The notes under the pieces were generated by a model, which was given only the letters and a program-made list of their open reading frames with translations, did not search any database and was not told where the DNA came from. A program made the translations under genes and the position numbers. DNA of 64,000 nt from Xenophilus sp. L33 (GTDB lineage: Bacteria > Pseudomonadota > Gammaproteobacteria > Burkholderiales > Burkholderiaceae_C), in contig NZ_LMUW01000070.1 of the NCBI RefSeq assembly GCF_009765735.1, forward strand, positions 24,038-88,037, in the 5' to 3' direction. Positions within the stretch are counted from its first letter, which is position 1, and each line of letters begins with the position of its first letter. Of this stretch, positions 51,395 through 60,353 are shown piece after piece.

Positions 51395-52709
51395 GCCCGC
51401 CGGTTCCGACCCGGTCGCAGCGACCGCGGCCGCCCTCGCCGGCCACGATCCCGAGGCGCTCCGAGTGCACGAGGTGCAGGCACTGCTGGCGCGGCTCTGC
51501 GCGCCGGCGGTGATTGCCGACAGCGAGACGGTCGCGCTGGGCGACGCGCTCGGCCGGGTGCTGGCCGAGGACGTCGTCTCGCCATTGAGCGTGCCGCCGC
51601 ACGACAACTCGGCAATGGATGGCTTCGCCTTCGACGGCGCGCTGCTCGACGGCGGCAACGCCGAATTGCGGCTCAGGATCGCGGGCACCGCCTTCGCCGG
51701 CGCGCCGTGGCGCCCGGCGATCGGTCCGGTTGATGCGGTGCGGATCATGACCGGCGCGATGATGCCCGGCGGCCTCGACACCGTGGTCGCGCAGGAATGC
51801 TGCCGGATCGACGGCGACCAGGTGGTCTTCCCGGTCGGCAGCCTGCGCCGCGGCGACAACCGCCGCCTGGCCGGCGAGGACCTGTTGCAGGGCCGGCCGG
51901 CGCTGCGACGCGGCGAGATCGTCTCGCCGGCCGCGCTCGGCACCCTGGCCAGCCTCGGGCTCGCGATGGTGAAGGTGCTGCGACGGCTGCGCGTGGCCTA
52001 TTTCTCGACCGGCGACGAGATCCTGAGCCTGGGCGAAGCGCCGCGCGAAGCCTCGGTCTACGACAGCAACCGCTACACCGTCTCCGGCCTCCTGGCGCGG
52101 CTCGGTTGCGAGCTGGTCGACCTCGGGCTGGTGCGCGACGACCCGGCCGCGCTGGCGGCGGCGCTGCGGCAGGCGGCCCGCAGCGCCGACGCGATCATCA
52201 CCAGTGGCGGCGTCAGCACCGGCGAGGCCGACCACACCCGCGCAGTGCTGCAGGGGCTCGGCGACATGGCCTTCTGGAAGGTCGCGATGCGGCCCGGGCG
52301 GCCGATGGCGGTCGGGCTGATCGCCCGCGAGCCACCCGGGCGCGCGCCGGCGGTGCTGTTCGGCCTGCCCGGCAATCCGGTCGCGGTGATGGTCAGCTTC
52401 CTGGCCTTCGTGCGGCCGGCGCTGCGCCAGCTGATGGGCTGCAACGCCGACTGCGCAGCCGCGCCGCCGCTGCTGCGCGCGCGCAGCCTGGCGCCGATCC
52501 GCAAGAAGCCCGGGCGCACCGAATACCAGCGCGGCCGCGTGCGGCAGGCGGCTTCCGGCCTGCCCGAGGTGCGCATCGCCGGCAACCAGGGCTCGGGCGT
52601 GCTGAGCTCGATGGTCGAGGCCAACGGCCTGGTGGTGCTGCACCACGACCAAGGCAACGTGGCGGCCGGCGACGAGGTCGACGTGATGATGTTCGACGGC
52701 GTGGTGTAA
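51387..52709 (+). CDS. moeA: Molybdopterin molybdenumtransferase
   Basis: Inserts molybdenum into adenylylated molybdopterin. 440 aa. Landmarks: [14 protein letters not shown], the GDEILSLGE and YDSNRY motifs, [16 protein letters not shown], and [18 protein letters not shown] 51387 lies within the end of mobA. The C-terminal beta-barrel domain is complete. MogA is not in the window. Confidence 0.95.
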   Translation: MTEPAGSDPVAATAAALAGHDPEALRVHEVQALLARLCAPAVIADSETVALGDALGRVLAEDVVSPLSVPPHDNSAMDGFAFDGALLDGGNAELRLRIAGTAFAGAPWRPAIGPVDAVRIMTGAMMPGGLDTVVAQECCRIDGDQVVFPVGSLRRGDNRRLAGEDLLQGRPALRRGEIVSPAALGTLASLGLAMVKVLRRLRVAYFSTGDEILSLGEAPREASVYDSNRYTVSGLLARLGCELVDLGLVRDDPAALAAALRQAARSADAIITSGGVSTGEADHTRAVLQGLGDMAFWKVAMRPGRPMAVGLIAREPPGRAPAVLFGLPGNPVAVMVSFLAFVRPALRQLMGCNADCAAAPPLLRARSLAPIRKKPGRTEYQRGRVRQAASGLPEVRIAGNQGSGVLSSMVEANGLVVLHHDQGNVAAGDEVDVMMFDGVV

Positions 52710-52735
52710 GGTCTGCACCCCCACGGGAGTTGCCC

Positions 52736-53230
52736 ATGCTCGCCGCCAGAATCGAATTGATGCAGCAGATGCCGGTCTTCGGCGCCATCGGCGCGGAGAC
52801 CCTCGAATTCCTGCTCGAACCCGCGCCCGTGGTGCAACGCGCGCGCGGCAGCTACTTCTTCCACGAGGGCGATCCGCCGAGCGGCATGTACGTGCTGGAA
52901 GCCGGCCGGGTGACCGTGTCCAAGGGCTGGCGCGAGCACCGCATGGTGCTGCGGCGGCTCGAACAGGGCGACTGCTTCGGCGAGATGGCGCTGCTGGACC
53001 TGTTCCCGCGCAGCGCCTCGGTGCGCGCCGACGAGGACTGCAGCGCGATCGAGATCAGCTCGGCCAACCTGATGCGCCTCTTCGAGCGCGACGTCGAGCA
53101 GTTCGCGCTGATCCAGATGAACATCGCCCGCGAGATGAGCCGGCGGCTTCGCGTGACCGGCGACCTGCTGTTCAGGGCGCGGATGGGCGAGGCGCTGGAG
53201 GCGCCGGAAATCGCAGCGCCGCACGACTGA
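52736..53230 (+). CDS. Cyclic nucleotide-binding domain protein without DNA-binding domain
   Basis: 164 aa, essentially one Crp-like cNMP-binding beta-roll: PVFGAIGAETLEFLLEPAP, FFHEGDPPSGMYVLEAGRV, GDCFGEMALLDLFPRSASVRA (the phosphate-binding cassette), then a C-helix with MNIAREMSRRLRVT. There is no helix-turn-helix, unlike Crp/Fnr regulators, so it is not itself a transcription factor. It may act as a sensor subunit of a partner protein. It follows moeA by 26 bases and converges on rnhA. Confidence 0.87.
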   Translation: MLAARIELMQQMPVFGAIGAETLEFLLEPAPVVQRARGSYFFHEGDPPSGMYVLEAGRVTVSKGWREHRMVLRRLEQGDCFGEMALLDLFPRSASVRADEDCSAIEISSANLMRLFERDVEQFALIQMNIAREMSRRLRVTGDLLFRARMGEALEAPEIAAPHD

Positions 53231-53254
53231 GGCCGCGCGCCGGCGGCGCCGAGC

Positions 53255-53704
53255 CTAGAGCCGACCCAGCGCCCGCTCCACACCCTTGTTGGCCAGCGCA
53301 TCCGCGCGCTCGTTGCCCGGATCGCCCGAATGGCCCTTGACCCAGCGCCATTCGATCTGGTGGCCACCCTCGGCGACCAGTTTGTCCAGTTGCTGCCACA
53401 GCTCCACGTTCTTCACCGGCTGCTTGGTCGAGGTGCGCCAGCCCTTGGCCTTCCAGCCGCGGATCCACTCGGTGATGCCCATGCGCACGTACTGGCTGTC
53501 GAGGTAGAGCAGCACCTTGCAGGGCCGCTTGAGCGCGCCGAGGCCTTCGATCACCGCCTGCAGTTCCATGCGGTTGTTGGTGGTGTCGAGTTCGCCGCCG
53601 AACAATTCCTTCTCGGTCTCGCCGGACTTGAGCCAGGCGCCCCAGCCGCCCGGACCGGGATTGCCCTTGCAGGCACCGTCCGTGTAGATCTGTACTTCAG
53701 TCAA
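53255..53704 (-). CDS. rnhA: Ribonuclease HI
   Basis: Cuts RNA in RNA-DNA hybrids. 149 aa. The catalytic acidic set is seen in [25 protein letters not shown] and [11 protein letters not shown]. The start is inferred as TTG at 53704, overlapping the methyltransferase stop as TTGA and with GAGGAAA upstream; no ATG or GTG is in frame nearby. Translation is probably coupled. The dnaQ gene often found after rnhA is not here. Confidence 0.94.
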   Translation of the reverse strand: MTEVQIYTDGACKGNPGPGGWGAWLKSGETEKELFGGELDTTNNRMELQAVIEGLGALKRPCKVLLYLDSQYVRMGITEWIRGWKAKGWRTSTKQPVKNVELWQQLDKLVAEGGHQIEWRWVKGHSGDPGNERADALANKGVERALGRL

Positions 53705-54492
53705 AAAAACATTTCCTCGTGATTCTTCTTCGCTTCGTTCTCGCGATGCACCTTGCCCGCGATCGGCACCGGTGCGCTGGCGCGTGACGCGGCCCGCCGC
53801 CATTCGGCGCTCAGGAGCCGCAGGCCGCGCACCCGCTTGACCGCGACCAGAAAGTACACCGCGCCGAAGATCGGCCACCAGCGCTCGCCGGCGCGGTCGA
53901 ACCAACGGCAGCGCTCCAGCCAGGCCTCGCTGCGCACCGCCGGCCGGTAGACGCCGAAGCGCCCCGACTCGACCTCGAAGCTCAGGAGCCGCAGCCAGTC
54001 GCGCATGCGGCGGTAGCCGATGAAGTCGCCGGTCGGCGGCAGGTAGAGCTCGCCGAAGCCCAGGCGCCGGTAAAGATGCGCGCGACGCTGCCGCATGCCC
54101 CAGAGGCTCGCCGGATTGAGCCCGCAGATGACCACCCGGCCTTCGGGCACCAGCACCCGCTCGACCTCACGCAGCGTGGCATGCGGATCGGCGCTCAGTT
54201 CGAGCGCGTGCGGCAGCACCACCAGGTCGAGGCTGTTGGCCGGGAACGGCAGCGCCGAGAAATCGCACAGCAGCGCGGCCTTGCGGCTGCCGGCCGGATC
54301 GTCGAGCGCCAGCCAGCGATTCGGCATGCGGTTGGCGCGCAGGCCGTCGACCGCCTCGACGCCGAGTTGCAGCGCGTGGTAACCGAATACATCGGCCACC
54401 GCGTGGTCGAACTCGACCTGCTCCCAGGCCAGCAGATAGCGACCGGGCGGGGTCTCGAACCAATCGTGCAAACCTATAATTTGACCGCTCAT
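53701..54492 (-). CDS. SAM-dependent methyltransferase, class I
   Basis: 263 aa. The SAM fold is visible as [54 protein letters not shown]. The family (often annotated as methyltransferase type 11, beside gloB and rnhA) has no assigned substrate. ATG 54492 overlaps, head to head, the start codon of the gloB remnant. The C-terminal 60 residues are basic. The pair with rnhA is translationally coupled. Confidence 0.85.
   Translation of the reverse strand: MSGQIIGLHDWFETPPGRYLLAWEQVEFDHAVADVFGYHALQLGVEAVDGLRANRMPNRWLALDDPAGSRKAALLCDFSALPFPANSLDLVVLPHALELSADPHATLREVERVLVPEGRVVICGLNPASLWGMRQRRAHLYRRLGFGELYLPPTGDFIGYRRMRDWLRLLSFEVESGRFGVYRPAVRSEAWLERCRWFDRAGERWWPIFGAVYFLVAVKRVRGLRLLSAEWRRAASRASAPVPIAGKVHRENEAKKNHEEMFF
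54475..54480 (+). promoter_or_regulatory. Consensus -10 element TATAAT ahead of the gloB remnant
   Basis: A perfect TATAAT on the plus strand lies within the first codons of the divergent methyltransferase gene, 11 bases upstream of the gloB-remnant ATG. No good -35 is seen 16-18 bases upstream. It probably once drove gloB and may now transcribe mltD with a long leader. Confidence 0.45.
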
Positions 54493-54763
54493 GACACTCG
54501 TTCCGCTGCCCGCCTCGGCCGACAACAACATCTGGATGCCGCAGGACGTGCGCCACCCGATGGTGGCCGCAACCGGGCGAGCCGGCCACGCATTCGAAAC
54601 CCCTTGCCGCCGCTCCTGCGATTCGCGCGGCAATCCGCAACTGGCCGCGATTCTAGTCATGCCCCATGACCCCGACGACGTCGAAGTCGCCTGCCGCAGC
54701 TCCTTGCTTCGCGATCGCGAAGCCGCCGTGGCGCCCGGCCCCCGGGCCGCGCCGCGCCCATGA
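54491..54763 (+). pseudogene. gloB: Decayed gloB (hydroxyacylglutathione hydrolase) remnant
   Basis: The reading frame starts [16 protein letters not shown], matching the family start (LPAFSDNYIWML), and later NPQLAAILVMPHDPDD occupies the place of the metal-binding segment LAAILVTHHHADH. The HxHxDH metal ligands are lost, the VDPGD segment is gone and the frame ends after 90 codons instead of about 255. The position between this methyltransferase and mltD is where gloB sits in related Burkholderiales. All of this supports a pseudogene formed by substitution and a large deletion. Confidence 0.6.
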
Positions 54764-54776
54764 AAAAATTGTCTTG

Positions 54777-56444
54777 ATGAAATTATTCGTTGCCGCCTGC
54801 CTTGCGGGCACCCTCTTTCTCGCGGGCTGCGCCACCGGGACAGGGACCTCCGTCAACCACGGCCCGGGCGTCTACCCGACCGGTGCGCTCAAGCCGATCG
54901 AGCAGAACACCACCAGCTCGGCCGCGGTCGCCACGCTGGCGCCGCCGACCGACATGTGGGACCGCATCCGTCGCGGCTTCAAGATGCCGGACCTCGACAA
55001 CGACGCGGTGCACGACCGCGAGCAGTGGTACGCCAGCCGCCCGGACTACATGCAGCGCATGACCGAGCGCTCGAACCGCTACATCTTCTACATCGTGGAA
55101 GAACTCGAACGCCGCGACATGCCGACCGAGATCGCGCTGCTGCCCTACATCGAGAGCGCCTTCAACCCGCAGGCGGTGTCGAGCGCGCGGGCCGCGGGCA
55201 TGTGGCAGTTCATGCCGGCCACCGGCACCGACTACGACCTGAAGCAGAACATCTTCCGCGACGACCGGCGCGACGTGGTGCAGTCGACCCGTGCGGCGCT
55301 CGACTACCTGCAACGGCTCTACGGCATGTTCGGCGACTGGCAGCTGGCGCTGGCGGCCTACAACTGGGGCGAAGGCAACGTCTCCAAGGCGATCGCCAAG
55401 AACCAGCGCGCGGGCCTGCCGGCCGGCTACAGCGACATCTCGATGCCGGCCGAGACGCGGCTCTACGTGCCCAAGCTGCAGGCGGTCAAGAACATCGTGG
55501 CCGATCCGGCGCGGTTCAACGTCGAACTGCCGCTGATCGCCAACCATCCCTACTTCCAGACGGTGACGCTCAAGCGTGACCTCGACGTCTCGCTGGCCGC
55601 CAAGCTGGCCGACGTCGACATCGACGACTTCCGCGCGCTCAACCCTTCGGCCCACAAGCCGGTGCTGCTGGCCGCCGGCACGCCCGAGATCCTGCTGCCC
55701 TGGGACAACGCCGCGGTCTTCGAGCGCAACTTCGAGGCCTATTCCGAAGGCCAGTACGCGAGCTGGACCGCCTGGGTGGTGCCCAGCACGATGACCGTGG
55801 CCGATGCCGCGCAGCGATCCGGCATGAGCGAGGCCGACCTGCGCGCGGTCAACAACGTGCCGCCGCGCATGCTCATCAAGGGTGGCTCGACGCTGATCGT
55901 GCCGCGCGGCGCGCGCGTGCAGGAAGACGTCGCCGCGCTGGTCGCCGACACCGGCCAGCTGAGCGTGCAGCCCGAGATCGTCACGCGCCGCACGATCGTG
56001 CGCGCCGGTCGGCAGGACAACGTGACGAGCATCGCGCGCCGCTACAAGCTGAGCCCGGCGAGCGTCGCGCAATGGAACGACGTCAAGGCCAACCACACCT
56101 TCCCGCGCAATGCCGACGTGGTGGTCTACCTGACGGTGCGCGCCGCCGAGGCCGCCGCGGTCGGCTCGGGCTCCAACCGGGTGCCGTCGAGCGCCGGCTT
56201 CAAGAACACCAGCGCCTCGGCCCGTGAGAACGCCAGCGCCCGCGGCGCGGCGACGACCACGCGCGGTGGGAGCACCTCCAAGAACGCCGCGGCGAGTGCC
56301 TCGCGCAATGTGCCGCGCAGCGCCACCCGGAACGTGTCGACCGCAGCGCCCGCGCCGGCCGCCGGCGGCAAGTCCGCGGCGAGCGGCAAGGCGAAGGCCG
56401 CACCGGCGCCGACACCTGCGCATTCCAAGACCAAGCAGCACTGA
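54777..56444 (+). CDS. mltD: Membrane-bound lytic murein transglycosylase D with LysM domains
   Basis: Lipoprotein that cleaves peptidoglycan glycan strands. 555 aa. The lipobox is LFLAGC (lipidated Cys18). The SLT domain has the catalytic Glu in LLPYIESAFNPQAVSSARAAGMWQFMPATG and AAYNWGEGN. Two LysM-like repeats follow (SYASW-type region near 360-400 and RAGRQDNVTSIARRYKL near 430-470). The last 85 residues are Ala/Ser/Thr/Lys-rich low complexity. ATG 54777 fits the signal peptide; a tiny overlapping frame (MKKLS, 54760-54777) ends on it. Follows the decayed gloB. Confidence 0.93.
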   Translation: MKLFVAACLAGTLFLAGCATGTGTSVNHGPGVYPTGALKPIEQNTTSSAAVATLAPPTDMWDRIRRGFKMPDLDNDAVHDREQWYASRPDYMQRMTERSNRYIFYIVEELERRDMPTEIALLPYIESAFNPQAVSSARAAGMWQFMPATGTDYDLKQNIFRDDRRDVVQSTRAALDYLQRLYGMFGDWQLALAAYNWGEGNVSKAIAKNQRAGLPAGYSDISMPAETRLYVPKLQAVKNIVADPARFNVELPLIANHPYFQTVTLKRDLDVSLAAKLADVDIDDFRALNPSAHKPVLLAAGTPEILLPWDNAAVFERNFEAYSEGQYASWTAWVVPSTMTVADAAQRSGMSEADLRAVNNVPPRMLIKGGSTLIVPRGARVQEDVAALVADTGQLSVQPEIVTRRTIVRAGRQDNVTSIARRYKLSPASVAQWNDVKANHTFPRNADVVVYLTVRAAEAAAVGSGSNRVPSSAGFKNTSASARENASARGAATTTRGGSTSKNAAASASRNVPRSATRNVSTAAPAPAAGGKSAASGKAKAAPAPTPAHSKTKQH

Positions 56445-56469
56445 CGCGCACGCGGCGCGGCGGCCCGGT

Positions 56470-57303
56470 TCAGACCTTCTCGGTCTCGCCGCTGCCCGGT
56501 TGCCAGGTCATGAGCCGCCGCTCGACCACGCCGACGATCGCGTCCAGCACCAGCGCGAAGGCGGTCAGCACCACGATGCCGGCGAAGACGGTGTCGACGT
56601 CGAAGGTGCCTTCGGCCTGCAGGATCAGGTAGCCGACGCCGCGCGCAGAGCCCAGGTATTCGCCGACCACCGCGCCGACGAAGGCGAGCCCGACGGAGGT
56701 GTGCAGGCTCGAGAAGACCCAGCTGGTGGCGCTCGGCAGGTAGACGGTGCGCAGCAACTGGCGCCGGTTGGCGCCGAGCATGCGTGCATTGGCCAGCACC
56801 ACCGGGCTCACCTCGCGCACGCCCTGGTAGACGTTGAAGAAGACGATGAAGAACACCAGCGTCACCGCCAGCGCCACCTTGCTCCAGATGCCGAGGCCGA
56901 ACCAGAGCGCGAAGATCGGCGCCAGGATCACCCGCGGCATCGAGTTGGCCGCCTTGATGTAGGGATCGAGGATCAGGCTCGGCGTGCGCGCCAGCGCCAG
57001 CCAGAGCCCGCAGGCCGTGCCCAGCACGGTGCCGATGACGAAGGCCAGCACCGTCTCCAGCAAGGTCGTGCCCAGGTGGACGTAGATATCGGCGTTGCCC
57101 GGCAGGCCTTCCGGATAGAGCCGGTTCGGCGGAATCGCGATCGGCATGAACCAGCTCCAGATGCGGCCGGCGACCACGATCGGCTGGCCGACGAAGAAGG
57201 CCCACTGCGCATTGCGCGACGCCAGGTGCCACAGCAGCAGCAGCACGACCAGCAGCGCGACCTGCCAGCCGCGGGCGTTGCGTTCGTTCGGTGCGATCTT
57301 CAT
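56470..57303 (-). CDS. ABC transporter permease, SsuC/TauC-like
   Basis: 277 aa with about six membrane helices and the inner-loop sequence ANSMPRVILAPIFALWFGLGIWSKVALA and LGANRRQLLRTVYLPSATSWVFSSL (EAA-like coupling loop). Belongs to the nitrate/sulfonate/taurine importer class. It starts one base after the stop of the ATPase gene and converges on mltD with 25 bases between. The C-terminus is complete. Confidence 0.92.
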   Translation of the reverse strand: MKIAPNERNARGWQVALLVVLLLLWHLASRNAQWAFFVGQPIVVAGRIWSWFMPIAIPPNRLYPEGLPGNADIYVHLGTTLLETVLAFVIGTVLGTACGLWLALARTPSLILDPYIKAANSMPRVILAPIFALWFGLGIWSKVALAVTLVFFIVFFNVYQGVREVSPVVLANARMLGANRRQLLRTVYLPSATSWVFSSLHTSVGLAFVGAVVGEYLGSARGVGYLILQAEGTFDVDTVFAGIVVLTAFALVLDAIVGVVERRLMTWQPGSGETEKV

Positions 57304-57304
57304 G

Positions 57305-58120
57305 TCAGGCGGCCTGGCGCAGCTGCTGGGCGTAGCCCTTGAGCACCTCGTCGCGCAGCACGCTCCAGATCTGCGTGTGCAGCGCCACGAAGCGCGCGTC
57401 GTTGCGGATCTCGGCAACGTCGCGCGGGCGCGGCAGGTCGATCTCGAATTCGCCGATCGGGTGGGTCGCCGGTCCGGCCGAAAGCACCACCACGCGGTCA
57501 CTCATCGCGATCGCCTCGTCGAGGTCGTGGGTGATGAAGAGCACCGCCTTGCGCTTGTCGGCCCAGAGCGCGAGCACCTCGTTCTCCATCAGCTGGCGGG
57601 TCTGGATGTCGAGCGCGCTGAAGGGCTCGTCCATCAGGATGATGTCCGGGTCGAGCGCCAGCACCTGGGCCAGCGCGGTGCGCTTGCGCATGCCGCCGGA
57701 CAGCTGGTGCGGATAGCGCCCGCCGAAGCCCGAGAGGCCGACCCGCGAGAGCCACTGCTCGGCCTGCGCCCGGGCATCCGCGTCGGGCATGCCGCGGTAT
57801 TGCAGGCCCAGCATCACGTTGTCGCGGGCGCTGCGCCACGGCATCAGCGCTTCGCTCTGGAACATGTAGCCGGCACGCGCGTTGATGCCCTCCAGCGGCC
57901 GGCCGAACACTTTCACCGCGCCCGAAGACGGCGTCAGCAGTCCGGCGGCGACGTTCAGCAAGGTCGACTTGCCACAGCCGGTCGGCCCGACCACCGAGAC
58001 GAACTCGCCTTCGCGCACCCGCAGCGTGGTGTCGGCGACGGCGGTGTAGCGCGCGTCGCGGTCGTCCTTGCTGCGGAAGGTGCAACGGATGTCGAGGAGT
58101 TCGAGCGCGTGGTCCGACAT
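57305..58120 (-). CDS. ABC transporter ATP-binding protein, SsuB/TauB-like
   Basis: 271 aa ATPase. Walker A GPTGCGKST, signature LSGGMRKRTALA, Walker B DIILMDEPFSALD and the H-loop FITHDLDEAI are intact. The C-terminal extension is typical of the nitrate/sulfonate group. It is coupled with the permease downstream, and separated from the binding protein gene by a hairpin. Confidence 0.93.
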   Translation of the reverse strand: MSDHALELLDIRCTFRSKDDRDARYTAVADTTLRVREGEFVSVVGPTGCGKSTLLNVAAGLLTPSSGAVKVFGRPLEGINARAGYMFQSEALMPWRSARDNVMLGLQYRGMPDADARAQAEQWLSRVGLSGFGGRYPHQLSGGMRKRTALAQVLALDPDIILMDEPFSALDIQTRQLMENEVLALWADKRKAVLFITHDLDEAIAMSDRVVVLSAGPATHPIGEFEIDLPRPRDVAEIRNDARFVALHTQIWSVLRDEVLKGYAQQLRQAA

Positions 58121-58142
58121 GACTTTGGAGCCGCCAAGAAAA

Positions 58143-58160
58143 ACCCGGCCGAAGCCGGGT
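58143..58160 (-). terminator. Hairpin between the binding protein and ATPase genes
   Basis: Stem ACCCGGC/GCCGGGT with a tetraloop, 15 bases after the binding-protein stop and followed on the minus strand by TTTTTC. As the ATPase gene starts 22 bases later, it is likely a partial terminator giving more binding protein than transporter, as in many importers. Confidence 0.7.
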
Positions 58161-58175
58161 CGCGGGCGGTCGTGC

Positions 58176-59210
58176 TCAGGCCTTGAACTTTTCCTTGGCG
58201 CGACGCGCGAAGTCGTTGGTGTAGAGCTTGGCGAGATCGATCTTGTCGGCCTTCACCGTCGGGTCGAAGCTGGCGATCGCGTTGACCGCGGTCTTCGGGC
58301 CGTCGGGCGGCACCATGCCGTCGATCGCGATCGATTCGCGCACCTTGTCGAAGGAGGCCAGGTAGAGCGCGCGGTCGCCCAGCAGGTAGGTCTCGGGCAC
58401 GGTCTTGATGATGTCGCCCGGGCCGGCGGTCTGCAGCCACTTCAGGCCGTGCACGATCGCGTTGGCCAGCGCCTGGCAGGTGTTGGGGTTCTTCTGCACG
58501 AACTCGGCCGAGGCATAGAGGCAGGCCGCGGGCATCAGGCCGCCGAAGACCTCCTGCGTGCCCTTGAGGGTGCGGGTGTCGGTGATGATCTTCACGTCGC
58601 CCTTCTGCTCGAGCATGGTCATCACCGGGTCGGTGTTGCTGATCGCATCGATCTGGCCCGACCGCAGCGCGGTCAGCGCGCCGGCCGCGACGCCGACGCC
58701 GACGTAGCTGACGTCGCTGGCCTTCAGGCCGCCGCGCGACAGCACCAGGTTGGCCACCATGTTGGTCGACGAGCCCGGCGCCGAGACGCCGATCTTCTTG
58801 CCCTTCAGGTCGGCCACGCCGGCGTAGCCGGGCATGTTCTTGGTGGAGACGCCGATCGCGATCTGCGGCGCCCGCCCCTGCAGCACGAAGACCTCGAAGA
58901 ACTGGTTCTTGGCCTGCAGGTTGATCGTGTGCTCGAAGGCACCGGAGCAGACATCGGCCGAGCCGCCGACCACCGCCTGCAGGGCACGCGAGCCGCCGGC
59001 GAAGTCGGAGATCTCGACGTCGAGGCCCTCGGCCTTGAAGTAGCCGAGCTGCTCGGAGATGGTCAGCGGCAGGTAATAGAAGGCGGCCTTGCCGCCGACC
59101 GCGATCGACACCTTGGTCTTTTCGAGCTGGGTCTGCCCATGGACCAGCGGTGCACCGATGGCAGCAGCGCCGAGCGCTGCGGCAACGGTGAAGGAACGGC
59201 GATTGAGCAT
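58176..59210 (-). CDS. ABC transporter substrate-binding protein, NMT1/SsuA-like
   Basis: 344 aa periplasmic binding protein. The start MLNRRSFTVAAALGAAAIGAPLVHG is a signal peptide that could use the Tat or Sec route. The mature part has the family features KAAFYYLPLTISEQLGYFKAEGLDVE and LKGKKIGVSAPGSSTNMVANLVL. The ligand (sulfonate, nitrate, pyrimidine precursor or another small acid) cannot be told. No sulfonate monooxygenase gene adjoins. First gene of the three-gene importer. Confidence 0.9.
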   Translation of the reverse strand: MLNRRSFTVAAALGAAAIGAPLVHGQTQLEKTKVSIAVGGKAAFYYLPLTISEQLGYFKAEGLDVEISDFAGGSRALQAVVGGSADVCSGAFEHTINLQAKNQFFEVFVLQGRAPQIAIGVSTKNMPGYAGVADLKGKKIGVSAPGSSTNMVANLVLSRGGLKASDVSYVGVGVAAGALTALRSGQIDAISNTDPVMTMLEQKGDVKIITDTRTLKGTQEVFGGLMPAACLYASAEFVQKNPNTCQALANAIVHGLKWLQTAGPGDIIKTVPETYLLGDRALYLASFDKVRESIAIDGMVPPDGPKTAVNAIASFDPTVKADKIDLAKLYTNDFARRAKEKFKA

Positions 59211-59355
59211 GAGTGGCCGCGAGCTTGCGGATCCGAGTGATTCGAATCGAGCTTAGGTGCGGCCTCCACGGGCTGCATCGGGGACATCCCGTGCGGGTAA
59301 TTACGTAACCTGTTTGGCTGCATCGGGCGGCCTCGCGGGCCGCATCCCCGAGGCC

Positions 59356-59946
59356 TCAGCGCCGGTCCACCAGCGCGTGGGCGATGGTGCCCAGGTCGAC
59401 GTATTCAAGCTCGCTGCCGGCCGGCACGCCGCGCGCGAGCCTCGTCACCGCGAGGCCGCGCTGCCGCAGCGCCTCGCCGATCACGTGTGCCGTGGCTTCG
59501 CCCTCGGCGGTGAAGTTGGTGGCCAGGATGACCTCGCTCACCACGCCGTCGAGCGCCCGCTCGAAGAGGCGCGCGACGCCGATGTCGTTGGGACCGATGC
59601 CGTCGAGCGGGCTCAGCTTGCCCATCAGCACGAAGTAGTAGCCGCGGAAGACGCCGGTGCGTTCGAGCGCCGCCTGGTCGGCCGGCGTCTCGACCACGCA
59701 CAGCTTGCTGGCGTCGCGCCGCGCGTCGAGGCAGACGCTGCAGATCGCGCCTTCGGTGAAGGTGTTGCAGCGCTCGCAGTGGCGCACGTTGTCGGCCGCC
59801 TGCTGCAACGCGCGCGCCAGCATCTGGGTGCCGGGGCGATCGTGCTGCAGCAGGTGGAAAGCCATGCGCGAGGCCGACTTGGCGCCGACGCCGGGCAACC
59901 GGCGCAGCGCCTCGATCAGGGCGTCGAGCGAACTGGAATCGGCCAT
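59356..59946 (-). CDS. recR: Recombination mediator RecR
   Basis: DNA-binding protein of the RecFOR pathway. 196 aa with an HhH motif ([20 protein letters not shown]), a four-Cys zinc motif (CERC, CSVC) and a TOPRIM domain ([25 protein letters not shown]). Downstream of ybaB with 26 bases spacing and dnaX further upstream, the conserved dnaX-ybaB-recR order. Confidence 0.96.
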   Translation of the reverse strand: MADSSSLDALIEALRRLPGVGAKSASRMAFHLLQHDRPGTQMLARALQQAADNVRHCERCNTFTEGAICSVCLDARRDASKLCVVETPADQAALERTGVFRGYYFVLMGKLSPLDGIGPNDIGVARLFERALDGVVSEVILATNFTAEGEATAHVIGEALRQRGLAVTRLARGVPAGSELEYVDLGTIAHALVDRR

Positions 59947-59972
59947 CGGGGCCGCCCTTCAGCGAAGGTCCA

Positions 59973-60305
59973 TCAGAAGGGCAGCTTCATGCCCGGCGGC
60001 AGGCCGGGCATGCCGGCGGTCAGCTTGCCGAGCTTCTGCTCGCTGGTTTCCTCGGCCTTGCGCACCGCGGCGTTGAAGGCAGCGGCCACCAGGTCTTCCA
60101 GCATGTCCTTGTCGTCGGCCAGAAGACTGGGGTCGATGGTGATGCGCTTGACGTCGTGCTTGCAGGTCATCACGACCTTGACCAGGCCGGCACCGGATTC
60201 GCCCTCGACCTCGATCGTGGCCAGCTCGTCCTGCGCCTTCTTGAGGTTGTCCTGCATCGCCTGCGCCTGCTTCATGAGGCCGGCCAGTTGTCCCTTGTTG
60301 AACAT
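59973..60305 (-). CDS. YbaB/EbfC nucleoid-associated protein
   Basis: 110 aa DNA-binding protein of the YbaB family that binds as a dimer and coats DNA. It has [29 protein letters not shown] and [23 protein letters not shown] core ([11 protein letters not shown]). It lies between dnaX and recR in the standard order, with 48 bases to dnaX. Start codon ATG at 60305. Confidence 0.95.
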   Translation of the reverse strand: MFNKGQLAGLMKQAQAMQDNLKKAQDELATIEVEGESGAGLVKVVMTCKHDVKRITIDPSLLADDKDMLEDLVAAAFNAAVRKAEETSEQKLGKLTAGMPGLPPGMKLPF

Positions 60306-60353
60306 ATCGGGTCCCGTCGAAAAGTTGATTGGTTGATGAAATGAATGGATGGT

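Noticed and set aside
54491..54763. An independent functional small gene divergent from the methyltransferase
   Set aside because: Its beginning and one internal segment line up with glyoxalase II and the catalytic ligands are lost, so a decayed gene explains it better.
54760..54777. Five-codon frame MKKLS ending on the mltD start as a possible regulatory leader
   Set aside because: Too short and no ribosome site; noted only in the mltD entry.
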